A stretch of 64,000 nt of DNA from Pseudomonadota bacterium (lineage in GTDB: Bacteria > Pseudomonadota > Gammaproteobacteria > Burkholderiales > SG8-39). The stretch covers positions 20,372 to 84,371 of the forward strand of contig JAJZPQ010000011.1 of assembly GCA_021811085.1 (NCBI GenBank), written 5' to 3'. Made by a program: the position numbers and the translations under genes. This document shows, piece after piece, positions 1 through 8,249 of the stretch. Each line of letters begins with the position of its first letter. Positions within the stretch are counted from its first letter, which is position 1. Under the pieces are notes generated by a model. That model saw only the letters and a program-made list of their open reading frames with translations. It was not told the DNA's origin and made no database searches.

Positions 1-757
1 GTACGCCGCGTTCCTTGCAAACTTGCGCGAGTTCGTTCTCGCTTGCAGTCGCGGTGAACCCCACGATTTCGTAGTTGCTGGTATGCACCTTCATTACCAG
101 CCCGGTCTGCGGTCCGATGGCTTCGACGAAATCGCGCAGATGGGTGCGGTTGGTGGTGCCGACTTCGCGCAATCTGCACCCGGCGCAGGCCATAATGTCG
201 GGCAACCGGAATGAGCCGCCTATCTCGACGAGTTCGCCCCGCGATGTCGGAACCTCGCGATCTGCGCCCAGGCTGTTCAATACCAACATTACCGCTGCGG
301 CGTTGTTGTTCACCACCGTCGCGGCTTCTGCGCCGGTCAAGCGGCAAATCTGCTGTTCAATATGATCGTCGCGATCGCCTCGCTTGCCATCGGCCAGATC
401 GTATTCCAGATTGCTGGCGCCGAGAGCAACCACGGCGGCGGCGTCAACCGCTTCCTGCGGCAGCGGTGCACGTCCCAGGTTCGTATGCAGGACAGTGCCC
501 GTGAGGTTGAACACGCGTCGGAGAGATGGGGTCGATTCCTGTTCGAGTTTGCTCGCAACGCGATCGAAGACCGATGCTTCCGTGAAATTGCCTGAGCTGC
601 CATTAGCCACAATCGCGGAGCGCACCTCATCCAGCGCAGAGCGCATTGCCTCGATGACGACGGGACGTCCGTAGCGCGCGATCAACACGGTAATCTCGCG
701 CGACTGAAGCAACCGATCAATCGATGGAATATCAGCCAGGCGAATAATATTTGTCAT
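1..757 (-). CDS. selA: L-seryl-tRNA(Sec) selenium transferase, 5' part (runs off left edge)
   Basis: SelA converts seryl-tRNA(Sec) to selenocysteyl-tRNA(Sec) with selenophosphate; it is a cytosolic PLP enzyme. The first 252 codons are visible, read leftward from the ATG at 757, with no stop before the window edge. Family blocks occur in the right order: VFNLTGTVLHTNLGRA (residues 82-97), YDLADGKRGDRD (119-130), VVNNNAAAVML (148-158), IGGSFRLPDIM (179-189), VGTTNRTHL (199-207) and KVHTSNYEIVGFT (223-235). The PLP-binding lysine normally lies further on, outside the window. The frame is undamaged as far as seen, so the host probably makes selenoproteins, although none is visible here. Confidence 0.93.
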   Translation of the reverse strand, partial: MTNIIRLADIPSIDRLLQSREITVLIARYGRPVVIEAMRSALDEVRSAIVANGSSGNFTEASVFDRVASKLEQESTPSLRRVFNLTGTVLHTNLGRAPLPQEAVDAAAVVALGASNLEYDLADGKRGDRDDHIEQQICRLTGAEAATVVNNNAAAVMLVLNSLGADREVPTSRGELVEIGGSFRLPDIMACAGCRLREVGTTNRTHLRDFVEAIGPQTGLVMKVHTSNYEIVGFTATASENELAQVCKERGV

Positions 758-800
758 ACCTCTGCAAAGTCTCTCCATAGGGTTCTGTCGCATTAACTCA

Positions 801-1402
801 GTGGGTAAGCCTCCGGCTTTGCCGGGGGACTCACCAAAGGTTGACTTTTACCGCGGTCATGGAAAATCTGCCGTCTTGGCCAAGAGACGGAGGTTCATAA
901 CGAAAGAGTATCAGAGTTTGAGCCATACGCGATGGGACTGTAAGTACCATTTGGTGTTTATTCCGGAGAAACGGAAGAAGATATTCGAGGCACTGCGACG
1001 GCATCTTGGAGAAAGATTCCGGGATCTGGCGAAGCAGAAAGAATCGCAGGCTGTGGAAGGGTGTTTGATGGGAACATGTGCACATGTGCTTGAGTATCAG
1101 GTCGAAGTACGCGGTATCGAACGTGGTGGATTACATCAAGGGCAAAAAGTGCGATTGCGATCGCGAGGTACTTTGGCGGGAGGGCGCGGAAGTGCGCGGG
1201 TGAGGTGTATTGGGCCCGCGGGTATTTCGTATCAATGGTTGGGCCTGATGAAGCAATGGTCAAGGCGTACATCCGCAGCGAGGGGACGAAGATGAACGCT
1301 ATGACCAAGTGATATTAATAGTGTAGCCGGCTTGGGCGGCCCACGGTTTGCTAGCACCTTTGAGGAGCTCAATTGATAAGCCTCCGGCTTTGCCGGAGTT
1401 AA
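801..1402 (+). mobile_element. Degraded IS200/IS605-family element
   Basis: The element is bounded by two near-identical imperfect palindromes, AAGCCTCCGGCTTTGCCGG, at 807-825 and 1378-1396. Each folds into a hairpin (stems about 810-827 and 1382-1397). Subterminal hairpins of this sort are what IS200/IS605 Y1 transposases recognise. Between them lies a single frameshifted tnpA. No tnpB is present, as is usual for IS200-like members. The exact tips cannot be fixed because these elements leave no target duplication or inverted terminal repeats. Confidence 0.75.
897..1312 (+). pseudogene. Frameshifted IS200-like Y1 transposase (tnpA relic)
   Basis: The first half reads EYQSLSHTRWDCKYHLVFIP followed by KRRKIF-like and RRHLGERFRDLAKQKE segments, typical of IS200 TnpA N-termini. 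At about 1070-1085 the expected metal-binding HVH segment is disrupted (CAHV). Homology then moves to another frame (KYAVSNVVDYIKGK, about 1107-1148) and shifts again to IAIARYFGG...CAGEVYWARGYFVS and AMVKAYIRSEG, ending at the TGA at 1310-1312. There is no ATG at the expected N-terminus (codon 897 is ATA). With at least two frameshifts and a lost motif the gene is dead. Confidence 0.8.
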
Positions 1403-1499
1403 TCTAACCTCGCGCATACACCGCATGCTTTCGGATGCGCACCAGAACGCTTTCCTTCGGAAGTCTCATTCCCGATATCCGCAGCCTTTTCCTTCGCAG

Positions 1500-1770
1500 T
1501 TCGCTCAGGCGTCATCAGTACAATCGAATTAGGCTCGCCGCTGTGCCAGGAAAACAGAATTGACTCCGTCGGGCTCGCCTCGATGTGCTGGACGATTTAA
1601 AGCTCCAGCAGGTCGTCGGCCATAGTTAAAAGTCCGACTTTGGGATAAAGATTCTTCTTGCCCAGGTAGTGGCAATATTGGCAGTCGAGGTTACATACCG
1701 CGCCCATCGGTTTCACCGCGACATGGAATTCAGGCGAAGCTGAAGGCTTCGTCGGCTCTATGCTGTTGAG
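1500..1770 (-). pseudogene. Fragment of anaerobic sulfatase-maturating-type radical SAM enzyme
   Basis: On the minus strand, FHVAVKPMGAVCNLDCQYC (about 1729-1672) is followed by HYLGKKNLYPK and a MADDLLEL segment. This is the N-terminus of the anSME family with its CxxxCxxC iron-sulfur/SAM motif (here CNLDCQYC). An in-frame TAA at 1597-1599 follows DLLEL, and homology continues past it (IVQHIEASPTESILFSWHSGEP). After that the sequence no longer resembles the family, so only about 80 of roughly 400 residues remain. The stop is TAA, so selenocysteine readthrough cannot explain it. The neighbouring IS relic is a plausible cause of the truncation. Confidence 0.7.
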
Positions 1771-1841
1771 TTCACAGCCGCGACAATTCCGGAATGCCTG
1801 CCAGAGCTGCGCCAGTGCGACAGAACCAAAGAGATAACATG

Positions 1842-2585
1842 TCAGTCGCCAAGCAAGTTCTTCACGCCGCGGCGCATGGCCTCGGCGTAGCGTTGCTCAT
1901 TGGTTATCAGGCGGTCGCTCAAGCCGCCGAGACCGATCACAAGCGGCCTGTACTGCGAGCGTGTCGGCAGTGGCATCGCAATGGACCCGGCGCGCGGCGT
2001 GACATGATTGAGTGACATGGCATAGCCATTTGCGCGATCTACGGCAGCCTGACCGAGCACATTCGGGATGTCGAGTGGTGGTTGCGAGTCTGAACTGGCG
2101 TTGTGCTTGTGCGCAAGTTTGCGGATCGTGGCCTGGTCCATCTGACTGAGGAGCGCGCGGCCGGTTCCAGACACAAACAAGGGGCGCAAGGTCCCGATAT
2201 GCAAATGCATGCGCAGGGTGTTGGTGCCTTGTATGACGCGGATGTATTGGGAGTGCAGGCCGTTTTGTGCGGCTAGGACTACGGTCTCGCCGGTCTCGTC
2301 GTTCAGATCGTGCATGAGGCGCATAAGTTGGCCATCCTTGAACCTGTTGTCCTGAATCCAGTCGCCCAAAAGGGCTACCCGGGTCGACGGGAAATAGCTG
2401 CGATCGCTAGTGTCGTAGTGCAGATAACCCAGCGCCACCAAGCTGCGCATCAGCACCGAAGTGCTCGAATGCGGCCAGCCATAATGTGCGGCCACTTCGG
2501 CGACTGAACTTGCGCGCTTCACCTCGTCGAAGAACTCCAGGACGTGAAGGACGCGGGCTGCGGATTTGACGAGCTTATGTTGCAT
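1842..2585 (-). CDS. IclR-family transcriptional regulator
   Basis: This is a 247-residue DNA-binding regulator of normal IclR length. The N-terminal winged helix-turn-helix spans about residues 8-65 (AARVLHVLEFF, VAEVAAHYGWPHSSTSVLMRSL, LGYLHYD). The rest is the ligand-binding domain (ETGETVVLAAQNGLHSQYIRVIQG about 95-118; GTGRALLSQMD about 141-151). It is divergent from the acyl-CoA dehydrogenase operon starting at 2820, with 234 nt between them, so it most likely controls that operon and itself. The inducer is unknown. A second IclR gene heads the paralogous module at 13271. Confidence 0.92.
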   Translation of the reverse strand: MQHKLVKSAARVLHVLEFFDEVKRASSVAEVAAHYGWPHSSTSVLMRSLVALGYLHYDTSDRSYFPSTRVALLGDWIQDNRFKDGQLMRLMHDLNDETGETVVLAAQNGLHSQYIRVIQGTNTLRMHLHIGTLRPLFVSGTGRALLSQMDQATIRKLAHKHNASSDSQPPLDIPNVLGQAAVDRANGYAMSLNHVTPRAGSIAMPLPTRSQYRPLVIGLGGLSDRLITNEQRYAEAMRRGVKNLLGD

Positions 2586-2819
2586 TCAGGGTGCCCGAGG
2601 CGAGCGTGCCCAGTGCGACGGCAGGTTGCTTTTGGGTTGACTTTGGGTGCATTGCGATATGAGTGTCGGAGCCGTTCAAAATACATATATATAAAAAAGG
2701 CTATATGAATGAATTTTATCTTTGCGATGCGGCCATGTCTAGGATATATTTGCGGCGTTCACGGCTGTTTGGTTTTGGAGAAGCCGAGGGGACGCAGACG
2801 TCTTTTTTTCGGGGGGGGG
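2586..2819. promoter_or_regulatory. Divergent control region of acyl-CoA module 1
   Basis: The intergenic region lies between the IclR gene and the first acyl-CoA dehydrogenase. A TTGACT hexamer at 2637-2642 and a very AT-rich block at about 2682-2716 (ATACATATATATAAAAAAGG, then TATATGAATGAA) stand out against GC-rich surroundings. They are candidates for promoter and operator sites. A run of nine or more G residues directly precedes the ATG at 2820 and may act as the ribosome-binding region. No confident -10/-35 pair or clean palindrome was found. Confidence 0.35.
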
Positions 2820-3968
2820 ATGCACGAATTCAGGTATGACCCGGTTCAATTGCCGGCATCGGCGCAGATCCTACGCAGCGACGTGCGCACCTTCATCGCG
2901 GAGGAGGTAGCCAGCGGAGCGTTCACGCCCAGCCGCAATTCCTGGAATACCTTTGATGCGGATTTCAGTCGTAGATGCGGTGAACGCGGCTATATAGGAA
3001 TGAGGTGGCCGAAGCAGTACGGCGGCCATGAACGATCGGCGCTGGAGCGCTATGTCGTGACCGAGGAATTGCTTGCCGGAGGCGCGCCCGTTGGCGCGCA
3101 TTGGGTTGCCGACCGGCAAAGTGGCCACCAGATTCTGCGTTACGGCAGCGATAGGGCGAAGCAAACCATTTTGCCGAAAATCGCCGCCGGGGTGTGCTTT
3201 TTTAGTATCGGCATGAGCGAGCCTGATTCCGGTTCCGACCTTGCGGCAGTTCGCACCCGCGCGATCCAAGTCGAAAGCGGCTGGAAGATCAGCGGCACCA
3301 AGGTCTGGACTAGCGGCGCCCACAGAACGAACTACCTGATTGCCCTGGCCCGGACTGGGCCAAAGGAGGAAGACAGACACGCTGGCATGACCCAATTCAT
3401 CGTCGATCTGTCTCATCCCGGCGTTACCGTGCGCCCGATCTATAACCTCTATGGCGGTCACGACTTCAATGAAGTGGTGTTCGACGAGTATTTCGTGCCT
3501 GATGACATGATACTGGGCGGCGTCGGTATGGGATGGAAAATGGTAACAGGTGAACTGGCGTTCGAGCGCTCCGGTCCGGATCGCTTCCTCAGCACCTACC
3601 AACTGCTGCTCGAATCCATCCGTGCAATCGGGCCCGATCCAGATGATCGCTCGGCCAACGAAATCGGCCGCTTCGTTGCGCACCTTGCTACCCTGAGGCG
3701 TATGTCGACCTCAGTTGCGGGCATGCTCGAGCGCGGAGCCCAGCCGATTGTCGAGGCCGCATTGGTCAAGGACGTAGGCACGACTTTCGAACGCGAAGTG
3801 CCCGAAACCTTTCGTCATCTGATTCCAACCGAGCCGACCCTGGGCGAAGGGGGCAGCTATCCGGAGTTGCTGGGCATGACGATCCTGCGCGCGCCGGGAT
3901 TCACCATTCGCGGCGGTACGCGGGAGATTTTGCGCGGGATGATTGCACGGGGGCTGGGACTGCGATGA
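2820..3968 (+). CDS. Acyl-CoA dehydrogenase, large-type partner (pair 1)
   Basis: This 382-residue FAD enzyme would introduce an alpha,beta double bond into an acyl-CoA. It shows WPKQYGG (about 63-69), SEPDSGSDL (133-141), TKVWTSGAH in the FAD/substrate region and a C-terminal GGTREILRGMIARGLG. The canonical YEGT catalytic segment is replaced by IRGGT, so the base must lie elsewhere or come from a partner. I start at the ATG at 2820. An in-frame ATG at 2709 would add 37 residues with no family resemblance. The 17426 paralogue starts at the same point. The stop overlaps the next acyl-CoA dehydrogenase by ATGA, suggesting a heteromeric pair. Confidence 0.9.
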   Translation: MHEFRYDPVQLPASAQILRSDVRTFIAEEVASGAFTPSRNSWNTFDADFSRRCGERGYIGMRWPKQYGGHERSALERYVVTEELLAGGAPVGAHWVADRQSGHQILRYGSDRAKQTILPKIAAGVCFFSIGMSEPDSGSDLAAVRTRAIQVESGWKISGTKVWTSGAHRTNYLIALARTGPKEEDRHAGMTQFIVDLSHPGVTVRPIYNLYGGHDFNEVVFDEYFVPDDMILGGVGMGWKMVTGELAFERSGPDRFLSTYQLLLESIRAIGPDPDDRSANEIGRFVAHLATLRRMSTSVAGMLERGAQPIVEAALVKDVGTTFEREVPETFRHLIPTEPTLGEGGSYPELLGMTILRAPGFTIRGGTREILRGMIARGLGLR

Positions 3969-5017
3969 GCGAAATACGTGATGATCTACTGAAAACCGTC
4001 GATCGGATTTTCGACGAGCACTGCCAGAAATCAGTGCGTGAATCAGCCGAGGCGGGCGAGTGGCCAGCCGCTTTGTGGCAGGCGCTGGAGGAGGTGGGTG
4101 TGACCCGAGCCGCACTGCCGGAAGGGGCAGGTGGCTCGGGTATCGAATTCGAGGATGCGATGTTCGCGCTGCGGCGCAGCGCCTACCATGCCGCGCCGGT
4201 ACCGCTTGCGGAAACGATGCTTGCCGGGCGCTTGCTTGCTGCGGCCGGGATAGCGGTTCCGGAAGGCGGCCTGACTGTGGCACCGGTACAGCGAAACGAT
4301 CAGCTTAAGCTTGCAAAGGAGGCTTCCGGAGCCACTGTGTCGGGTACGGCGCATCGCGTACCCTGGGGCAATTTATGCGCGCATGCCGTGGTGGTCGGAG
4401 AGCTCGACGGAATAGGCGTGGCGGGCCTCATATCGATCGTGGGCGCCGCTGGCAGCGTGGAAAGAAACTTGGCCGGGGAGCCCAGAGCTCTACTCCGGTT
4501 CGAGCGCGCGCCGCTGATTGCGTTTGCACCCCTGGAAGGTGCGCTGTCGCGTCTAGAAACCGAAGGGGCGCTTTACCGCAGCGTTCAGATGGCCGGCGCG
4601 CTGGAACGAACGCTCGAGTATGCCTTACTGTATGCGAACGAGCGCGTGCAATTCGGCCGCCCGATCGCCAAGTTTCAGGCGATACAGCACATGCTCGCAG
4701 TGCTGGCCGGACACGTGGCAGCCGCCAGCGCCGCGGCCGATGCGGCGGTCGAGACATCGGGGATCGCGCCGGACGAGTTTGGGGTTTCGGTGGGGAAGTC
4801 GCGCATAGGGGAAGCAGCCGGCAAGGGTGCCGAAATCGCGCATCAGGTGCACGGTGCGATGGGTTACACGCGCGAGCACAACTTGCATTACAGCACACGC
4901 CGACTGTGGTCGTGGCGCGACGAGTTCGGCAATGAATCCTACTGGCAGACCCGCCTCGGCCGCGCTGTCGCGGCGCAGGGCGCCGATGCGCTCTGGCCCA
5001 TGCTAAGCCGGCTTTAA
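3965..5017 (+). CDS. Acyl-CoA dehydrogenase, short-type partner (pair 1)
   Basis: This 350-residue protein is the shorter acyl-CoA dehydrogenase type. It shows ANERVQFGRPIAKFQAIQHMLA (about residues 222-243) and QVHGAMGYTREHNLHYSTRRLWSWRDEFGNE near the C-terminus. It lacks a YEGT motif. Its start overlaps the stop of the preceding acyl-CoA dehydrogenase by four bases, so the two are translationally coupled. Paired genes of this kind form alpha2beta2 acyl-CoA dehydrogenases in steroid-degrading actinobacteria; extending that to this pair is inference. Its closest relative in the window is the 18580 gene, which shares the C-terminal RRLW.WR.EFGNE block. Confidence 0.9.
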   Translation: MSEIRDDLLKTVDRIFDEHCQKSVRESAEAGEWPAALWQALEEVGVTRAALPEGAGGSGIEFEDAMFALRRSAYHAAPVPLAETMLAGRLLAAAGIAVPEGGLTVAPVQRNDQLKLAKEASGATVSGTAHRVPWGNLCAHAVVVGELDGIGVAGLISIVGAAGSVERNLAGEPRALLRFERAPLIAFAPLEGALSRLETEGALYRSVQMAGALERTLEYALLYANERVQFGRPIAKFQAIQHMLAVLAGHVAAASAAADAAVETSGIAPDEFGVSVGKSRIGEAAGKGAEIAHQVHGAMGYTREHNLHYSTRRLWSWRDEFGNESYWQTRLGRAVAAQGADALWPMLSRL

Positions 5018-5140
5018 TCTGCGACTTGGGCTCTCCGATGAGGCACCGCCGTATTCCGCGGTCGGGCCGAGAACTAGTACTAGTGCGGTGACGAAGGCGA
5101 AACCCGTGCACTTATCTTGCCGCAAAACTGAGGAGATGGC

Positions 5141-6106
5141 ATGAAACAAAAAACCTGGGTTGGTTTACTTACGCTGATGCTTACTGCGCCGCTGGTGATG
5201 GGACAGGCCAAGGACTTTCCGAACAGGCCGGTCAAAGTAATTGTCCCGTATACGGCGGGAAGCGGTTCCGATACCTCAGCCCGGTTCTTCGGCGAGAAAC
5301 TGGCGGCCATACTCGGCCAGCCTTTCGTGGTTGAGAATCGGCCCGGCGCGAGCGGCGTCATTTCCGTAATGACGGTCAAGTCCGCGCCCGCAGACGGGTA
5401 CTCGATACTCCTGGCCAGCAATTCCCCACTGTCGGTGAATGCGGTTACGATCAAGGATCTTTCGTACGATCCGCTCAAGGATCTGAAACCGCTGTCTGGC
5501 CTGACCCGGGGCATGAACGCCTATGTCGTGGCGTCGAACTCAAAGCTGAATACCCTTGCCGATCTGGTAGCAGTGGCGAAAATGGGGCGGCAACCACTGA
5601 ACGCTGGCAGCTATTCGGACGGATATCAACTTGCTCTCGAATGGCTGGCGAACGTCATGGGCGTGAAGTTCAACTATATTCCCTACAAAGGTGGGGCTCA
5701 GGTGTTTACCGACGTGATGGGAAACCAGCTCGATTTCGGTCTCGTAGATATGGGCGGCGTCTTGCCGCTGCTGAAGAGCGGGAGGTTGCGGGCGCTGGCG
5801 GTGTCGGGGGAAAAGCGACACGCGGAATTTCCGAATGTGCCGACGGTCAGTGAAAGTGGTTATCCGGAATACGTGAATTACGCCTGGACTTCTTTTTGCG
5901 TCCGGTCCGAGACGCCGGACGACGTGACAGCCAAGTTGGCCGACGCCCTGCAAAAGGTTCTGGCAACGAGCGAAGCCAGGGATTTCGTGAGAAAGATGGG
6001 GGCCGAATTGATGCCGCTAGCGCCTGACGCGATGCGGAAGTTTCAGCGCAACGAGATTGACCGCTTCCGTCACATCGCGGATATGGCTGGCTTTAAGCCC
6101 CATTAG
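5141..6106 (+). CDS. Bug/TctC-family periplasmic substrate-binding protein
   Basis: This is a 321-residue solute-binding protein of the tripartite tricarboxylate transporter type. A signal peptide covers about residues 1-22, ending at MGQA. It is followed by the family opening FPNRPVKVIVPYTAGSGSD and VVENRPGASG. Bug proteins bind carboxylates or amides in the periplasm. No TctA/TctB membrane genes are adjacent, which is common for the many orphan Bug proteins of Betaproteobacteria. Its place inside the acyl-CoA operon suggests that it captures the acid degraded by the module. A GAGGAG ribosome-binding site lies just upstream. Confidence 0.93.
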   Translation: MKQKTWVGLLTLMLTAPLVMGQAKDFPNRPVKVIVPYTAGSGSDTSARFFGEKLAAILGQPFVVENRPGASGVISVMTVKSAPADGYSILLASNSPLSVNAVTIKDLSYDPLKDLKPLSGLTRGMNAYVVASNSKLNTLADLVAVAKMGRQPLNAGSYSDGYQLALEWLANVMGVKFNYIPYKGGAQVFTDVMGNQLDFGLVDMGGVLPLLKSGRLRALAVSGEKRHAEFPNVPTVSESGYPEYVNYAWTSFCVRSETPDDVTAKLADALQKVLATSEARDFVRKMGAELMPLAPDAMRKFQRNEIDRFRHIADMAGFKPH

Positions 6107-6129
6107 TCGGGGCTGGCGGGAGATCGGCA

Positions 6130-6975
6130 ATGTTTCGCGACGGCTTACTGGCGGGCAAGCGCGTACTGATCACCGGTGGCGGCACGGGACTGGGGAAGAG
6201 TATCGGCCGGCGCTATGTCGAGCTCGGCGCCGAGCTCGTCATCTGCGGGCGCAGAGGTGAGGTGCTGCAAGCGACGGCGGACCAGTTCGAACGCGAACTC
6301 GGCGCGCGCATCGATATCCATGCCTGCGACGTGCGCGACGCGGAAGCGGTCGAGAGCATGATGGTGCGCATCTGGGAGAACGGGCCTTTGGACGTTCTTG
6401 TGAACAATGCGGCTGGCAACTTCCTCGCCCGCACCGAGCGTTTGTCCCCGCGCGCTGTCGACGCCGTGATCGACATCGTGTTAAAAGGCGGTGCCTATTG
6501 CACTATCGCGGCGGGCAGACGCTGGATCGATGCAGGGCGCAGGGGAACCGTGCTTTGCATTCTGACCCAGTCCGCTTTGGTCGGCGCCCCGTTCACCGTA
6601 CCCTCGGCGATGGCCAAGGCCGGACTGCTATCTATGATTCGAAGCCTGGCCGTGGAATGGGGGCCAAAAGGCATCCGCCTAGTGGGCGTGGCGCCGGGGC
6701 CGTTTCCGACCGAAGGTGCATGGTCGCGGCTGATGCCCAAGGAGCGTCATCGCGAACCCGTAGAGAACGGAATCGCATTGCGGCGAGTGGGCCGGCATGA
6801 GGAACTGGCCGACCTTTGTACGTTCCTGGTGTCTGACAACGCCGGCTTCATCACCGGTGAAGCCATCGTCATCGACGGCGGGAAATGGCTACAAGGGGCG
6901 GCCGGACCGTCAGCGGTCAATATGCAGAATTGGTCGGATGAGACCTGGGAAAATCTGCGCAAACCAAAATCGTGA
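6130..6975 (+). CDS. SDR oxidoreductase, 2,4-dienoyl-CoA reductase-like
   Basis: This 281-residue NAD(P)-dependent oxidoreductase has TGGGTGLG at 15-22, NNAAG at about 92-96 and the C-terminal ITGEAIVIDGG. The usual SDR YxxxK is SAMAK here (serine instead of tyrosine). It is followed by VEWGPKGIRL and APGPFPTEGAWSRL, which match the 2,4-dienoyl-CoA reductase branch (peroxisomal DECR2-like) rather than 3-ketoacyl reductases. It would reduce a 2,4-dienoyl-CoA or a related conjugated thioester during breakdown of an unsaturated or cyclic acyl chain. The flanking genes in the operon are the Bug protein and a CoA-transferase. Confidence 0.85.
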   Translation: MFRDGLLAGKRVLITGGGTGLGKSIGRRYVELGAELVICGRRGEVLQATADQFERELGARIDIHACDVRDAEAVESMMVRIWENGPLDVLVNNAAGNFLARTERLSPRAVDAVIDIVLKGGAYCTIAAGRRWIDAGRRGTVLCILTQSALVGAPFTVPSAMAKAGLLSMIRSLAVEWGPKGIRLVGVAPGPFPTEGAWSRLMPKERHREPVENGIALRRVGRHEELADLCTFLVSDNAGFITGEAIVIDGGKWLQGAAGPSAVNMQNWSDETWENLRKPKS

Positions 6976-6992
6976 AAGGTACAGGGCAGGAA

Positions 6993-8249
6993 ATGACCAT
7001 TGCTAATCCCCAAAAGCAAACATCCGTAGTCGCGCAGGGCCCACTCTCCGGCGTGCGCATAGTGGATCTCACCTCCGTTGTGCTAGGTCCCCTGGCGACA
7101 CAGATTCTAGGCGACTATGGCGCTGAAATCATCAAGGTCGAAAACCTCGAGGGCGATTTAATGCGGGCCAACGGCGTCTCCTTACACCCGGGCATGAGCT
7201 CCATTTTTCTAGCGATCAACCGCAACAAGCGCTCGATCGCGGTCGATCTCAAGTCCGCCGACGGCAGGGAGATACTAAAACGCCTGGTTTCCGGTGCGGA
7301 TGCACTCGTTCACAACATGCGCGTCGCCGCGATCGAAAGGCTGGGGTTTGGCTACAAGACCGTGGTCGAATTCAACCGGGACATCGTTTATTGCGTAGCC
7401 ACCGGTTTCGGTCAAGACGGTCCGGATCGGGACAAACCCGCCTTCGACGACATCATTCAGGCGGCCTGTGGCCTGGCCAGTCTGAACAACGTGGGGCGCG
7501 AGCAACCCGACTATGCGCCCACGCTGGTGGCCGACAAAACCGCCGGCATGGCGCTGGTGAATGCGGTGCTGGCGGCGCTGTTTAGCCGCGAGCGCACCGG
7601 CCGGGGCCAGTACGTTGAGGTGCCGATGTTCGAAACCATGGTGGCGTTCATGCTGGCCGAGCACCTGGGAGGCCTTACCTTCGATCCCGCTCCCGCCAAG
7701 GCCGGCTATGCACGTCTGCTCGCCGGGGGGCGGAAACCTGCGCCCACCAAGGATGGCTATATTGCTATCCTGCCCTACACTGGCGATCACTGGGCCGCAT
7801 TCTTCGATAGTGCCGGCCGTCCGGAGCTTACGCAGAAGCACGCCGTGTACGACCGGCATATGCGTAACGCCAATATCGTCGGGTTGTATGGCGACATGGC
7901 GGAGATTACGCGGCAGCGCACGACGGCCGAGTGGGTGAGCATTTGCGCGACCCTGGATATTCCGATTACGCCGGTCTACGCCGTCGACGACTTGCCGGAG
8001 CACCCGCACCTGAAAGCGGTCGGCCTGTTTCAGGCTGCCGAGCACCCGAGCGAAGGTTCGGTTCTCTACGTCAATCCACCGACCAAATTTTCCGCTACAC
8101 CTGCCGGGATACGATTTGGCGCGCCGTTGCTGGGACAGCACACCACCGAAATTATGCGCGGGGCGGGTTATAGCGATGAAGAGATTGCCGCATTGAAGGC
8201 AAAGAAGGTGGTGGCGCAGGCAAAGGCGGAACCTAGGACAATGACATGA
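6993..8249 (+). CDS. CaiB/BaiF family III CoA-transferase
   Basis: This is a roughly 418-residue family III CoA-transferase, which moves CoA between a donor thioester and a free acid. It shows LSGVRIVDLTSVVLGPLATQ (about 13-32), GAEIIKVENLEGD, NRNKRSIAVDLK, and AFDDIIQAACG carrying the likely catalytic aspartate. I prefer the ATG at 6993, preceded by GGCAGGA, over a GTG at 6972 that overlaps the SDR stop. The enzyme probably activates the substrate for the dehydrogenases that follow. The next gene overlaps by ATGA. Confidence 0.92.
   Translation: MTIANPQKQTSVVAQGPLSGVRIVDLTSVVLGPLATQILGDYGAEIIKVENLEGDLMRANGVSLHPGMSSIFLAINRNKRSIAVDLKSADGREILKRLVSGADALVHNMRVAAIERLGFGYKTVVEFNRDIVYCVATGFGQDGPDRDKPAFDDIIQAACGLASLNNVGREQPDYAPTLVADKTAGMALVNAVLAALFSRERTGRGQYVEVPMFETMVAFMLAEHLGGLTFDPAPAKAGYARLLAGGRKPAPTKDGYIAILPYTGDHWAAFFDSAGRPELTQKHAVYDRHMRNANIVGLYGDMAEITRQRTTAEWVSICATLDIPITPVYAVDDLPEHPHLKAVGLFQAAEHPSEGSVLYVNPPTKFSATPAGIRFGAPLLGQHTTEIMRGAGYSDEEIAALKAKKVVAQAKAEPRTMT

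Noticed and set aside
1597..1599. In-frame stop in the sulfatase-maturase fragment considered as selenocysteine because selA is adjacent
   Set aside because: The codon is TAA, not TGA, and the downstream protein also loses similarity.
2709..2819. Upstream ATG at 2709 as the start of the acyl-CoA dehydrogenase
   Set aside because: The added 37 residues are unlike the family and the paralogue at 17426 begins at the equivalent of 2820.
5073..5084. ACTAGTACTAGT palindrome as an operator or site-specific recombination site
   Set aside because: It is a simple 12-bp repeat without partner sites; nothing around it supports a function.
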